DNA of 15,987 nt from Iamia sp035575815 (GCF_035575815.1 NZ_DATLXO010000009.1:1-15987); one strand, 5' to 3'; shown: positions 7,301-14,358, counted from the stretch's first letter. The notes: generated by a model not told the origin, from the sequence alone. Made by a program: numbers and translations.

Positions 7301-7329
7301 CTGACCCCCGGGTCAAGACCGGGTAGTGT
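7301..7329 (+). promoter_or_regulatory. Promoter for the DUF4214-hydrolase gene with overlapping palindrome
   Basis: CTGACC (7301-7306) and TAGTGT (7324-7329) are a -35/-10 pair with 17-bp spacing, placing the transcript start near 7336-7338, about 43 nt before the ATG. The perfect inverted repeat TGACCC-CC-GGGTCA (7302-7315) covers the -35 box and the start of the spacer, a position where a bound dimeric repressor would block RNA polymerase. Both elements are read directly; their function is inferred. Confidence 0.45.
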
Positions 7330-7379
7330 GACCGCCGTTGCACATCGGCGTCGCGGGTCGCCGACAGGAAAGGATTCGC

Positions 7380-10073
7380 ATGCCTGGCACCCTTGCTGCA
7401 CGCCCCGACCGAGCCAGCCGCCGGCGCCGCCGGCCGCTCGTGCTGCTCGCCACCCTCGCCGTCCTGGTGGCGGGGCTGGCGGCCGCGCCGTCCCCGGTCG
7501 TCTCTGCGCCGACGAGCCGCCCGACGACGCAGGCCCCCGTTGCCCCGGGCTTCGGCGAGCCGGGCACGCCGGTGCGCCCGGCGTCGGAGCGCTACGTGCG
7601 AGAGGCGTACCGGGCCGTCCTCGGCCGCGACGCCGACGCCGCCGGACTCACCTACTGGGGTGATCGCCTCGACGGCACCACCGGCCGGGGCACCTTCGCC
7701 CGTCACATGGTGCTGTCGCTCGAGTCGGTGCGCGGCCACATCGCCGCGGTCTACGACACCTTCGGGCGCGACGCGACCACCGCCGAGCGGAACGACACGA
7801 CCACCGCGATCCGCGCCGGTCGGACCACCCCCGAGGCGCTGCTCGTCGACCTGCTGGCGTCAGAGGAGTACCGCGCTCGCCAGGGCGGTGAACCCGAGCC
7901 CTTCGTCCGGGGCCTCTACGCCGACGTGCTGGGCCGGACCGCGGATCAGGCCGGGCTCGACCACTGGCTTGCGGTGATCAGCGACAGCCCGACGGCCGAC
8001 GCCGGGGCCCGCACCGTCGCCAAGGGGTTCGTGTTCTCCCTCGACCGTCTCCGCCCAACGGTCGACGACGCCTATGACCGGTTGCTGGCCCGGAGCGCGG
8101 AGGCCGCCGGGCGCGAGTTCTGGGTCGGGCGGATCCGTCGGGGCGAGAGCATCCTCGACGTCGACCGTCACCTCCTGGCCAGCAACGAGGCCTGGACCTA
8201 CGGCTGCAGCATCCTCGACCGGACCCGATGCCTGCTGCCGTTCCCCAACGACCAGCTGACCCTCCCCGACCCCTCGACCGACACCGGCAAGCGCGTCGTG
8301 CTCAAGTCCCCGTGGGTGCCGGCCCCGGTCGACGGGCCCGCCTTCGACCCCACGGAGTGGAACCGCCAGGACGGCTTCAGCCCCGGGTCGGCCATCCTCG
8401 TGCACAACGCCGGCATCGATCCCGAGCAGTCCGGCCTCCCGCCGCTGACCGACATCGGCTCGTCGCTCGAGGACGACGCACCCACCGTCCTCGTCGACAC
8501 CGCCACCGGCGAGCGCGTGCCGCACTGGGCCGAGCTCGACGCCAACGCGGAGGACGACGCAGATCGGGCGTTGGTGATCCGCCCGGCCCGCAACCTGCTC
8601 GACGGCCACACCTACGCGGTGGGCATCGGAGAGATGTCCGACGCGTCGGGCGCAGCCGTTCCCGCCCCGTCGGGCTTCCAGATCTTCCGCGACGAGGTGC
8701 CCTCGGCCAGCCGCCGGGTGAACGACGAGCGCGCCACCACCGAGGTGGCCATCGACGAGGTCGTCGAGGCCGGCCTCGACCGTGACACGCTGCACCTGGC
8801 CTGGTCCTTCACCGTCGCCAGCACCCGCAACCTGGCCGAACGGGCGGTGCACATGCGTGACGAGGCCCTCGGCGGCACCGCCGGGCAGACGCCGGCTGAC
8901 TTCACCGTGACCAAGGTCGAGCCCCGCGACGATGCCACCACCCGGGTCGAGGGCACGTTCGAGGTCCCGAGCTACATGACCGGCAGCGGCGCCCCCGGTT
9001 CCCGCCTGAACTACGGCCCCGACGACCTGCCCGAGCCCAACGGCACCTCCACCGCACCGTTCGTCTGCACCGTCCCCGACACCGCAAGGAGCACCCCGGC
9101 GCGCGCCAGCCTCTACGGCCACGGCCTGCTCGGCACCGGTGGCCAGGCCAACTCGGGCTACGTCCGCGCCGTCGCCCGCGAGCACAACATGGTGTTCTGC
9201 GGCACCGACTACATCGGCATGTCGGAGTCCGACCTGCCCAACACCGTCAACATCATCAGCGACTTCTCCCGGTTCCCGCAGCTGGTCGACCGCAACCAGC
9301 AGGGCCTGCTCAACTTCCAGGTCCTGGGCCGGCTGATGACCCTGCCGGACGGGCTCGTGAGTGACCCGGCGTTCCAAGGCGCGGCGGGGGCCCCGGCCAT
9401 CGACCCCGCCACCGGCCTGGCGTACTACGGGCTCAGCCAGGGCGGCATCATGGGTGGGGCCGTCGTCGCCCTGAGCACCGAGATCACCCGCGGCGTCCTC
9501 GGCGTGCCGGCCATCAACTACAGCACCCTGCTCGAGCGCAGCGTCGACTTCGACCCGTTCTTCGCCATCATGGCGCCGAAGTACCCGAGCGCCCTCGACC
9601 GCATCACCATCATCGGTATGACTCAGATGCTGTGGGACCGGGGTGAGGGCAACGGCTACGCCAACCACGTGACCACCGATCCCCTGCCGGGCTCGCCCAC
9701 CAACGAGGTGCTCCTCCAGGTGGCCTTCGGCGATCACCAGGTGGCGCAGATCGCCGCCGATGTCCAGGCCCGCACCTACGGGGCGCGCACCAACGACCCG
9801 CCGCTGGCCGAGGGTCGGGTGCCCGACGTGACCCCGCTGTGGGGCATTCCGCGCATCGAGACCTGGCCCCACGCCGGGTCGGCCATCATCTACTGGGACA
9901 GCGGCACGCCCGCACCGCCGATCGAGAACCTCCCCAACCGCGCCGGCGAGGACCCGCACAGCGACCCTCGGGAGGATCCCGATGCCCGGGTGCAGATCAG
10001 CGAGTTCCTGAAGCCCGGCGGCACCGTCGTCGACGTGTGCGACGGGACGTGGTGCGAGGCGGACGGCAGCTGA
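7380..10073 (+). CDS. Secreted protein: DUF4214 repeats fused to an alpha/beta serine hydrolase
   Basis: The product has 897 residues. The ATG at 7380 is preceded by AGGAAAGG at good spacing and opens a signal peptide (RASRRRRRPLVLLATLAVLVAGLAAA; cleavage near 37-43). Residues 70-272 hold DUF4214 units: YREAYRAVLGRDADAAG-like at about 72, FVRGLYADVLGRTADQAGL at 175 and AYDRLLARSAEAAGREFW at 231, with a more divergent copy at 121-166. DUF4214 is common in secreted or surface proteins. Residues 295-470 look like a Big_5-type Ig module (FSPGSAILVHNAG, RPARNLLDGHTYAVGI). The C-terminal half is a serine hydrolase: ASLYGHGLLGTGG, the elbow YYGLSQGG with Ser686, and AFGDHQV (Asp785-His786) as likely triad members. 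The terminal Cys pair (VCDGTWCEADGS) may be a disulfide. The role is probably an extracellular esterase or lipase. It converges on the kinase gene. Confidence 0.85.
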   Translation: MPGTLAARPDRASRRRRRPLVLLATLAVLVAGLAAAPSPVVSAPTSRPTTQAPVAPGFGEPGTPVRPASERYVREAYRAVLGRDADAAGLTYWGDRLDGTTGRGTFARHMVLSLESVRGHIAAVYDTFGRDATTAERNDTTTAIRAGRTTPEALLVDLLASEEYRARQGGEPEPFVRGLYADVLGRTADQAGLDHWLAVISDSPTADAGARTVAKGFVFSLDRLRPTVDDAYDRLLARSAEAAGREFWVGRIRRGESILDVDRHLLASNEAWTYGCSILDRTRCLLPFPNDQLTLPDPSTDTGKRVVLKSPWVPAPVDGPAFDPTEWNRQDGFSPGSAILVHNAGIDPEQSGLPPLTDIGSSLEDDAPTVLVDTATGERVPHWAELDANAEDDADRALVIRPARNLLDGHTYAVGIGEMSDASGAAVPAPSGFQIFRDEVPSASRRVNDERATTEVAIDEVVEAGLDRDTLHLAWSFTVASTRNLAERAVHMRDEALGGTAGQTPADFTVTKVEPRDDATTRVEGTFEVPSYMTGSGAPGSRLNYGPDDLPEPNGTSTAPFVCTVPDTARSTPARASLYGHGLLGTGGQANSGYVRAVAREHNMVFCGTDYIGMSESDLPNTVNIISDFSRFPQLVDRNQQGLLNFQVLGRLMTLPDGLVSDPAFQGAAGAPAIDPATGLAYYGLSQGGIMGGAVVALSTEITRGVLGVPAINYSTLLERSVDFDPFFAIMAPKYPSALDRITIIGMTQMLWDRGEGNGYANHVTTDPLPGSPTNEVLLQVAFGDHQVAQIAADVQARTYGARTNDPPLAEGRVPDVTPLWGIPRIETWPHAGSAIIYWDSGTPAPPIENLPNRAGEDPHSDPREDPDARVQISEFLKPGGTVVDVCDGTWCEADGS

Positions 10074-10085
10074 CCGGCACGGGTC

Positions 10086-10110
10086 GACCGACCGCCTGAG
10101 AGGGTCGGTC
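10086..10110. terminator. Stem-loop between convergent hydrolase and kinase genes
   Basis: GACCGACC (10086-10093) pairs perfectly with GGTCGGTC (10103-10110) around a 9-nt loop. It sits 12 bp after the hydrolase stop and its right arm reaches into the kinase stop codon (10109-10111). A symmetric hairpin between two convergent genes suits a bidirectional terminator. No T-tract is present, as is frequent in GC-rich actinobacteria. Confidence 0.55.
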
Positions 10111-11842
10111 AGCCGGCCACGCCGGTCTGGTACTGATCGATCAGGAGGGTGCCCTCGGGGCCTTCGATGAAGGTCACCAGGACGTTCTCGTCGCTCCGGC
10201 TGCCGTCGGTGCGCACGTAGCGCAGGCGGGTGGCGACGGTCATGGCCTCGACATCGGCCTCGCTCCGGCCCTGGACGGTCACCGACTCGATGGAGCTCCA
10301 GAACCTCTGGTAGTCGCCGAAGGGCTGACGGCCCTGGAACCCGGGTGACAGCTGCGCGTGGGCCGCCCGCAGGTCACCCCCGTCGACGAGCGCGTAGTAG
10401 TCAGTGACCGCGTCGCGCAGCTCACCCCCGCTGGGCTCGTCGTCGTCGTCGGAGTCGTCATCGTCGTCGGAGCTCTCGTCGTCGGCATCGGGCTCCGGTG
10501 GCGGGGGCGGCTCGGGGGGCGCCGGGGCTTCGGTCGTCGTGGGCTCGTCGGGGGCCTCGGTCGTCGTGGGCTCGTCGGGCGCGTCGGTCGTCGTGGGCTC
10601 ATCGGGAGCCTCAGTCGTCGTCGCCTCGGTCGTGTCAGCGTTGACGCGATCCCCCTCGTCGTCGCCCGACGAGCGGGTGAGGGCCCAGACCCCCAGGCCG
10701 GAGAAGAGGAAGAGGGCGACCACGGCGAGCGCGAGGGTGGCCCCGCGCCGGCGGCCCGCGGGGCGCTCGTCGTCGGGCGGTGTCGGTACCGGATCCGCGA
10801 CCGCCGTCGACGGTGCCGAAGTCGACGGTGCCGGGGTCGACGGTGCCGGGGTCGACGGTGCCGGGGCCGGGGCCGCGGCGTACACGGATGTCGGCGAGTC
10901 AGACTCGGCCTCGCCGGGGTCGGCCGCCGCAGCCGCTCCGAGGGCGGCGGCCCCGAGCACGGAGGCGGGACCGACCGACGCGCCGCCACCCTTGGCGGCG
11001 GTGCTGTCAACGGCAACCAGCCGTCGCCGCAGCTCGTCGGCCGACTGGGGACGGTCGGCCGGATCCTTGGCCAGGGCCGCCTCGATCACCTCGGCCAGGC
11101 CGGGAGCCACACCGAGGGCCCGCAGGTCGGGCGGGGGCTGGGTCATCACCCGTCCGATGCGAGCCGCGAAGGGCTCGTCGCCGGGCCCCGCGAACGGGGC
11201 TCGGCCGGCGAGGGCCGCATGGAGGGTGGCCCCCAGCCCGTAGACGTCTGAGGCCGGCGAAGCCGTCTCGCCCGAGAGGACCTCCGGGGCGGCGTAGCCG
11301 ATGGTGGCCCGCACCGAGCCGGTGGTCGTGGTGGCTGCGTCGACGAGACGGGCGATGCCGAAGTCGCTCAGCTGTGGCTCTCCGTACTCCGACATCAACA
11401 CGTTGGCCGGCTTCACGTCACGGTGGAGCACGCCGGCGTCGTGGGCCGCGGCGAGCCCACCGGCCAGCCGGACGCCCACCCGCACCACGTCGTCGCCCGG
11501 GAGCGGACCCTGGTCGCGCAGGCGCTCGTGCAGCGACCCCCCGCCCACGAAGGGCATGAGCAGGTAGGGGTGGCCGTCGTTGGTCACCCCGGCGGAGTAG
11601 ACGGCGACGATGTTGGGGTGGTTGGAGAGCCGTCCCATGGCGGTGATCTCGCGTCCCCAGAGCTCGACCGCCCGCTCGTCGGCGCCGTGGGCGAGCAGGA
11701 CCTTGACCGCCACGTCGCGCCCGAACTCGCCCTGGCGGCCGCGGTAGACCACGCCGAAGCCGCCCTTGCCGATGGCGACCAGGCGATCGACGCCGGGGAT
11801 CGCCGGCAAGGGACCGCCGGGAACGGGGGGCGGCTCGGTCAC
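10109..11842 (-). CDS. Transmembrane Ser/Thr protein kinase with extracytoplasmic C-terminal domain
   Basis: This is a PknB-type kinase of 577 residues from the GTG at 11842 (an in-frame GTG at 11875 would add 11). The kinase domain spans about 20-280: Gly loop GKGGFG at 25-30, Lys47 in VAVKV, HRDVKPANV with catalytic Asp142 and Asn147, DFG at 160-162, a Thr-rich activation loop (ATTTTGSVRAT), then GYAAPEV. All catalytic residues are present. An Ala/Pro/Ser/Thr linker with APSTP repeats leads to one membrane span at about 368-388. Outside lies a stalk of 9-residue TTTEAPDEP repeats, a Pro run and a strongly acidic Asp/Glu/Ser run. A final globular domain (474-577) has YYALVDGGDLRAAHAQLSP and FWSSIESVTVQG, resembling an NTF2/SnoaL-like fold. 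Such kinases sense an external ligand and phosphorylate cytoplasmic targets; neither is known here. The start at 11842 is favoured because the TAGCGT -10 box overlaps the upstream GTG. Confidence 0.9.
   Translation of the reverse strand: MTEPPPVPGGPLPAIPGVDRLVAIGKGGFGVVYRGRQGEFGRDVAVKVLLAHGADERAVELWGREITAMGRLSNHPNIVAVYSAGVTNDGHPYLLMPFVGGGSLHERLRDQGPLPGDDVVRVGVRLAGGLAAAHDAGVLHRDVKPANVLMSEYGEPQLSDFGIARLVDAATTTTGSVRATIGYAAPEVLSGETASPASDVYGLGATLHAALAGRAPFAGPGDEPFAARIGRVMTQPPPDLRALGVAPGLAEVIEAALAKDPADRPQSADELRRRLVAVDSTAAKGGGASVGPASVLGAAALGAAAAADPGEAESDSPTSVYAAAPAPAPSTPAPSTPAPSTSAPSTAVADPVPTPPDDERPAGRRRGATLALAVVALFLFSGLGVWALTRSSGDDEGDRVNADTTEATTTEAPDEPTTTDAPDEPTTTEAPDEPTTTEAPAPPEPPPPPEPDADDESSDDDDDSDDDDEPSGGELRDAVTDYYALVDGGDLRAAHAQLSPGFQGRQPFGDYQRFWSSIESVTVQGRSEADVEAMTVATRLRYVRTDGSRSDENVLVTFIEGPEGTLLIDQYQTGVAG
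10530..10628 (-). repeat. 27-bp tandem repeat coding for the TTTEAPDEP stalk of the kinase
   Basis: There are three full 27-bp units (10530-10556, 10557-10583, 10584-10610) plus a partial fourth beginning at 10611. They encode nine-residue TTTEAPDEP / TTTDAPDEP units in the extracytoplasmic stalk. Units differ by only a few bases, indicating recent duplication. The length probably varies between strains. The Thr/Pro-rich sequence suggests an extended, possibly glycosylated spacer. Confidence 0.85.
10809..10868 (-). repeat. 15-bp tandem repeat coding for the APSTP juxtamembrane linker of the kinase
   Basis: Four 15-bp units begin with GACGGTGCC at 10809, 10824, 10839 and 10854; the last two bases or so vary. 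They encode repeated APSTP units in the cytoplasmic linker between kinase domain and membrane span. This is a second, unrelated expansion in the same gene. Confidence 0.85.
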
Positions 11843-11865
11843 GAGGGAACGATCCGCAGAGCCAT
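11839..11865 (-). other. Putative 8-codon leader ORF (MALRIVPS) coupled to the kinase start
   Basis: An ATG at 11865 opens eight codons ending in TGA at 11841-11839. That stop overlaps the kinase GTG (11842-11840) as GTGA, the classic arrangement for translational coupling. The -10-like TAGCGT (11879-11874) lies 8 nt before the ATG, so the ATG could be at the 5' end of a leaderless mRNA. The kinase GTG lacks a good Shine-Dalgarno, which would make coupling useful. The element is very short and unproven. Confidence 0.3.
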
Positions 11866-11873
11866 GGCGAACC

Positions 11874-11879
11874 ACGCTA
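11874..11879 (-). promoter_or_regulatory. Putative -10 element (TAGCGT) for the kinase gene
   Basis: On the minus strand TAGCGT fits TAnnnT and lies 8 nt before the ATG of the short leader ORF. It overlaps the alternative kinase GTG at 11875, which argues against that start. No strong -35 is visible. Confidence 0.35.
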
Positions 11880-11923
11880 CCCAGCGGCCCCCCGTCGACT
11901 CACGCGGACGCCGGCGCCCTCGG

Positions 11924-11952
11924 TAGGGTTCAGTTCCTGACGATCCGTCAGG
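11924..11952 (+). promoter_or_regulatory. -10-like TAGGGT followed by palindromic operator for the DUF35-thiolase operon
   Basis: TAGGGT (11924-11929) is a plausible -10 element. Six bases downstream starts the perfect palindrome CCTGACG-ATC-CGTCAGG (11936-11952: 7-bp arms, 3-bp spacer), which would cover the transcription start. The geometry is typical of TetR- or GntR-family repression. The site lies in the 133-bp gap between the divergent kinase and DUF35 genes, 24 bp before the proposed TTG start. Confidence 0.5.
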
Positions 11953-11975
11953 TACCCGTTTCTGGAGCCCGCCCG

Positions 11976-12425
11976 TTGCCCCTCCCTGCCCCCATGCCGG
12001 CCCTCGGTGCCGACGGCTGGTTCACCACCGAGCCCGAGCCGGCCCTGATCGGCCACCGCTGCGTCGAGTGCGGCACCGTGGCCTTCCCGCGCCCGGCCCT
12101 CGGATGCCCCAACCCCGCCTGCACCAGCGACGTGCTGGAGCCGACGCCGCTCTCGCGGCGGGGTCGCATCTGGTCCTACACCGACGCCCGCTACCAACCG
12201 CCGCCGCCCTACGTGGTGCCCGGGGCCGAGCACGTGGCGTTCTGCATCGCGGCGGTCGAGCTGCCCGTCGAGAAGATCATCGTGCTCGGCCAGGTCGTGG
12301 CGGGGACATCGATCGACGACCTGCGCATCGGCCAGGAGGTCGAGGTCGTGATCGACACGCTGTTCACCGACGACGAGGCCGAGCACCAGATCTTCAAGTG
12401 GCAGCCCGTGGGAGGCCCAGAATGA
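11976..12425 (+). CDS. DUF35 / OB-fold zinc-ribbon protein (acyl-CoA-associated, ChsH2 C-terminal-like)
   Basis: The product has 149 residues from a TTG at 11976, chosen because GGAG lies about 9 bp upstream. An in-frame ATG at 11994 lacks such a site, and the frame further upstream crosses the operator. An N-terminal rubredoxin-like zinc ribbon has Cys29, Cys32, Cys44 and Cys49 (CVECGTVAFPRP, GCPNPAC). An OB-fold follows (GRIWSYTDARYQPPPPYV, AFCIAAVELP, IIVLGQVV, IGQEVEVVIDTLF). DUF35 proteins are small, non-catalytic partners of thiolase-superfamily or hydratase enzymes, thought to bind acyl-CoA. In mycobacterial steroid side-chain degradation the DUF35 domain of ChsH2 docks the aldolase Ltp2. 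The thiolase-fold gene downstream overlaps this stop codon (ATGA), so the two products are almost certainly made together and probably form a complex. Confidence 0.9.
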   Translation: MPLPAPMPALGADGWFTTEPEPALIGHRCVECGTVAFPRPALGCPNPACTSDVLEPTPLSRRGRIWSYTDARYQPPPPYVVPGAEHVAFCIAAVELPVEKIIVLGQVVAGTSIDDLRIGQEVEVVIDTLFTDDEAEHQIFKWQPVGGPE

Positions 12426-13633
12426 ACGACACCTCGCCGCGTCCCGCCCCAGCCCCGGTCGCTGTCCTCGGCGTAGGCCTGCACCCGTGGGGCAAGTGGG
12501 GCCGCAGCTTCGTCGAGTACGGCCGCGTCGCCGCCCGTGATGCCCTGGCCGATGCGGGCGTCGACTGGACCGACATCGACTTCGTCGCCGGCGCCGACAC
12601 CATGCGCAACGGCTACCCCGGCTACGTGTCGGGCGCGACCTTCGCCCAGGCCCTCGGCTGGAACGGCACCCGGGTGGCGTCGTGCTACGCCGCCTGCGCG
12701 TCGGGGTCCACCGCCCTCGAGGCCGCCCGCACCCGCATCCTCAGCGGCCTCTCGGACCTGGCCCTCGTGGTAGGTGCCGACACCACGCCCAAGGGCTTCC
12801 TCGCCCCCAACGCCGGTGACCGCCCCGAGGACCCCGACTGGCTCCGGTTCCGCCTCCTCGGCGCGACCAACCCCACCTACTTCGCGCTCTACGCCCGACG
12901 CCGGATGGATCTCTGGGGCGCCACCGACGAGGACTTCGCTCGCATCAAGGTCAAGAACGCCAGCCACGGTCTGGCCAACCCCAACGCCCGGTACCGCAAG
13001 GAGATCACCGTCGACGAGGTGCTCGCCAGCCCGATGGTCGCCTCGCCCCTGCGGCTGCTGGAGATCTGCGCCACCTCCGACGGCGCCGCCGCGGTGGTGC
13101 TCGCGTCGGAGTCCGCAGCGCGCCGCCTCGGCCACGACGCGGTCACGATCCGGGCCATCTCGACGGTGACGCCGACGTACCCCAACGTCGTCCCCGACCT
13201 GCCCGACATCGCGGCGGACTCGGCCGCCGCCGTCCCTGCGCCCGACGCCCACTTCAAGGCCTCCATCGCCCACGCCTGCTACGAGGAGTCCGGCATCGGC
13301 CCCGAGGACCTGTCGCTCGCCGAGGTCTACGACCTCTCCACGGCCATGGAGCTCGACTGGTACGAGGACATCGGCCTGTGCGGGCCCGGCGAGGCCGAGA
13401 AGCTCCTGCGCGACGGCGCCACGGAGATCGGTGGGCGCATCCCGGTCAACGCGTCGGGGGGCCTGGCCAGCTTCGGCGAGGCCGTGCCGGCCCAGGCCCT
13501 GGCCCAGGTCTGCGAGGTCACCTGGCAGCTCCGCGGCCAGGCCGGCGCCCGCCAGGTCGACGGCGCCCGCACCGGTGTCACCGCCAACCAGGGCCTCTTC
13601 GGCCACGGCTCCTCGGTGCTGCTCGCTCGCTGA
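12422..13633 (+). CDS. Thiolase-superfamily protein, SCP2-thiolase / Ltp2-like (possible retro-aldolase)
   Basis: The 403-residue product starts at an ATG overlapping the DUF35 stop. The fold family is clear: VAVLGVGLHPWGKW, a thiolase N-terminal half with SCYAACASGSTALEAAR (Cys92 aligned to the nucleophile of the CxS motif), GADTTPKGF, and the C-terminal PVNASGGLASFGEAVPAQAL. It keeps the nucleophile but departs from SCP2 thiolases at the other catalytic motifs: HDCF is YDLS (Tyr303-Ser306), GHP is GEA (352-354), and the terminal CxG position carries GHGSS. Loss of these bases makes normal Claisen condensation or thiolysis unlikely. A Tyr in the HDCF position and a coupled DUF35 partner recall Ltp2, the aldolase that shortens steroid side chains as propionyl-CoA is released. 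The substrate is unknown. The assignment to the superfamily is firm; the aldolase reading is inference. Confidence 0.88.
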   Translation: MNDTSPRPAPAPVAVLGVGLHPWGKWGRSFVEYGRVAARDALADAGVDWTDIDFVAGADTMRNGYPGYVSGATFAQALGWNGTRVASCYAACASGSTALEAARTRILSGLSDLALVVGADTTPKGFLAPNAGDRPEDPDWLRFRLLGATNPTYFALYARRRMDLWGATDEDFARIKVKNASHGLANPNARYRKEITVDEVLASPMVASPLRLLEICATSDGAAAVVLASESAARRLGHDAVTIRAISTVTPTYPNVVPDLPDIAADSAAAVPAPDAHFKASIAHACYEESGIGPEDLSLAEVYDLSTAMELDWYEDIGLCGPGEAEKLLRDGATEIGGRIPVNASGGLASFGEAVPAQALAQVCEVTWQLRGQAGARQVDGARTGVTANQGLFGHGSSVLLAR

Positions 13634-13693
13634 GGTCGTCGACAATCGGATCTCGGGGGAACCGCTCGTTGATCTGAGTCGCACATGCGCGCG
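13634..13693. other. Short gap between convergent thiolase and DJ-1 genes
   Basis: This 60-bp gap between convergent genes contains no convincing hairpin, T-tract or open frame. Confidence 0.5.
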
Positions 13694-14344
13694 TCAGGCG
13701 AGGACAGCGGCCACCTTGGCCTGCGTTATGGCGCGGACGAGGTTGAGGATCTCGGCTGGGGCCTTCGAGGGGGCACCAGAATCGAAGGGCGGCTGGGGGT
13801 CGTACTCGATGGCGAGCTGGATGGCCTGGGCGACCTCCTCGCCGTGCATGTCGGCCACGAGCGTGAGCGCGAGGTCGATGCCGGCCGACACGCCGGCCGC
13901 GGTCCACACCTTGCCCTCGTGAACCACGCGTCGCTCGGTGGGCGTGGCGCCGTAGTCGGCGAGCTCGTCGTAGGCGCACCAATGCGTGGTCGCGTCGAGC
14001 CCATCGAGGATGCCGGCGGCGCCGAGCAGCAAGGCCCCGGTGCAGACCGAGGTCGTGTACGTGGAGTGCGGGTGGGCACCGGCGATCCAGTCGACGATGG
14101 GGTCGCGGTCACGGGCGAGGCGTCTGGTGACGATCCCGCCGGGCACCACGACCACATCGGGCCTCGCGACCTCGTCGAACGTGTGGGTGATGTCGAGGTG
14201 CAGGAGCCCGTTGTCGTCGACGAGGTCGCCCTTCTGCGCCGCGCACAGCACGACCTCAGCGTCGGGAGCGAGGGTGAGCACCTGGTAGGGACCGATGGCG
14301 TCGAGGGCGGTGAAGCCGGGGTAGAGGCCGATGGCGATCTGCAT
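13694..14344 (-). CDS. DJ-1/PfpI family protein, isonitrile hydratase-like
   Basis: This 216-residue class I glutamine-amidotransferase-like protein starts at the ATG at 14344, six bases after a strong AAGGAG. An in-frame ATG at 14362 overlaps the upstream gene's stop (ATGA) but has no such site. The fold signatures are MQIAIGLYPGFTALDAIGPYQVL, VVVPGG, the nucleophile elbow TSVCTGALLLGAAG with Cys101, and ATTHW at 119-123. Asp17 and Cys101 fall at the same numbers I recall for the catalytic pair of Pseudomonas isocyanide hydratase (InhA), which converts isonitriles to N-formamides. That subfamily is a better match than the protease PfpI or human DJ-1, but other DJ-1-like enzymes share these features. 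It is about a dozen residues shorter than InhA as I remember it. It lies directly downstream of a GlxA-type regulator and is probably co-transcribed with it. Confidence 0.85.
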   Translation of the reverse strand: MQIAIGLYPGFTALDAIGPYQVLTLAPDAEVVLCAAQKGDLVDDNGLLHLDITHTFDEVARPDVVVVPGGIVTRRLARDRDPIVDWIAGAHPHSTYTTSVCTGALLLGAAGILDGLDATTHWCAYDELADYGATPTERRVVHEGKVWTAAGVSAGIDLALTLVADMHGEEVAQAIQLAIEYDPQPPFDSGAPSKAPAEILNLVRAITQAKVAAVLA

Positions 14345-14358
14345 GGTTTCTCCTTGGG

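Noticed and set aside
7860..9959. Long minus-strand open frame of about 700 codons antisense to the DUF4214-hydrolase gene
   Set aside because: The composition is Gly/Val/Arg/Asp-rich with no recognisable domain; the plus-strand gene has a signal peptide, RBS and conserved motifs.
10132..10144. Palindrome CTGATCGATCAG-like near the kinase 3' end
   Set aside because: It lies inside coding sequence, at the conserved LLIDQYQT segment, so codon use explains it.
10530..10628. Regularly spaced 27-bp repeats as a possible CRISPR-like array
   Set aside because: Units are contiguous without spacers and encode an in-frame stalk of the kinase.
11876..11975. In-frame upstream extension of the DUF35 gene past 11976
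   Set aside because: It would cross the -10-like box and palindrome, and the extra residues do not resemble DUF35 proteins.
12209..13684. Minus-strand open frame of about 490 codons antisense to the thiolase gene
   Set aside because: Shadow frame; no conserved domain and no ribosome-binding site.
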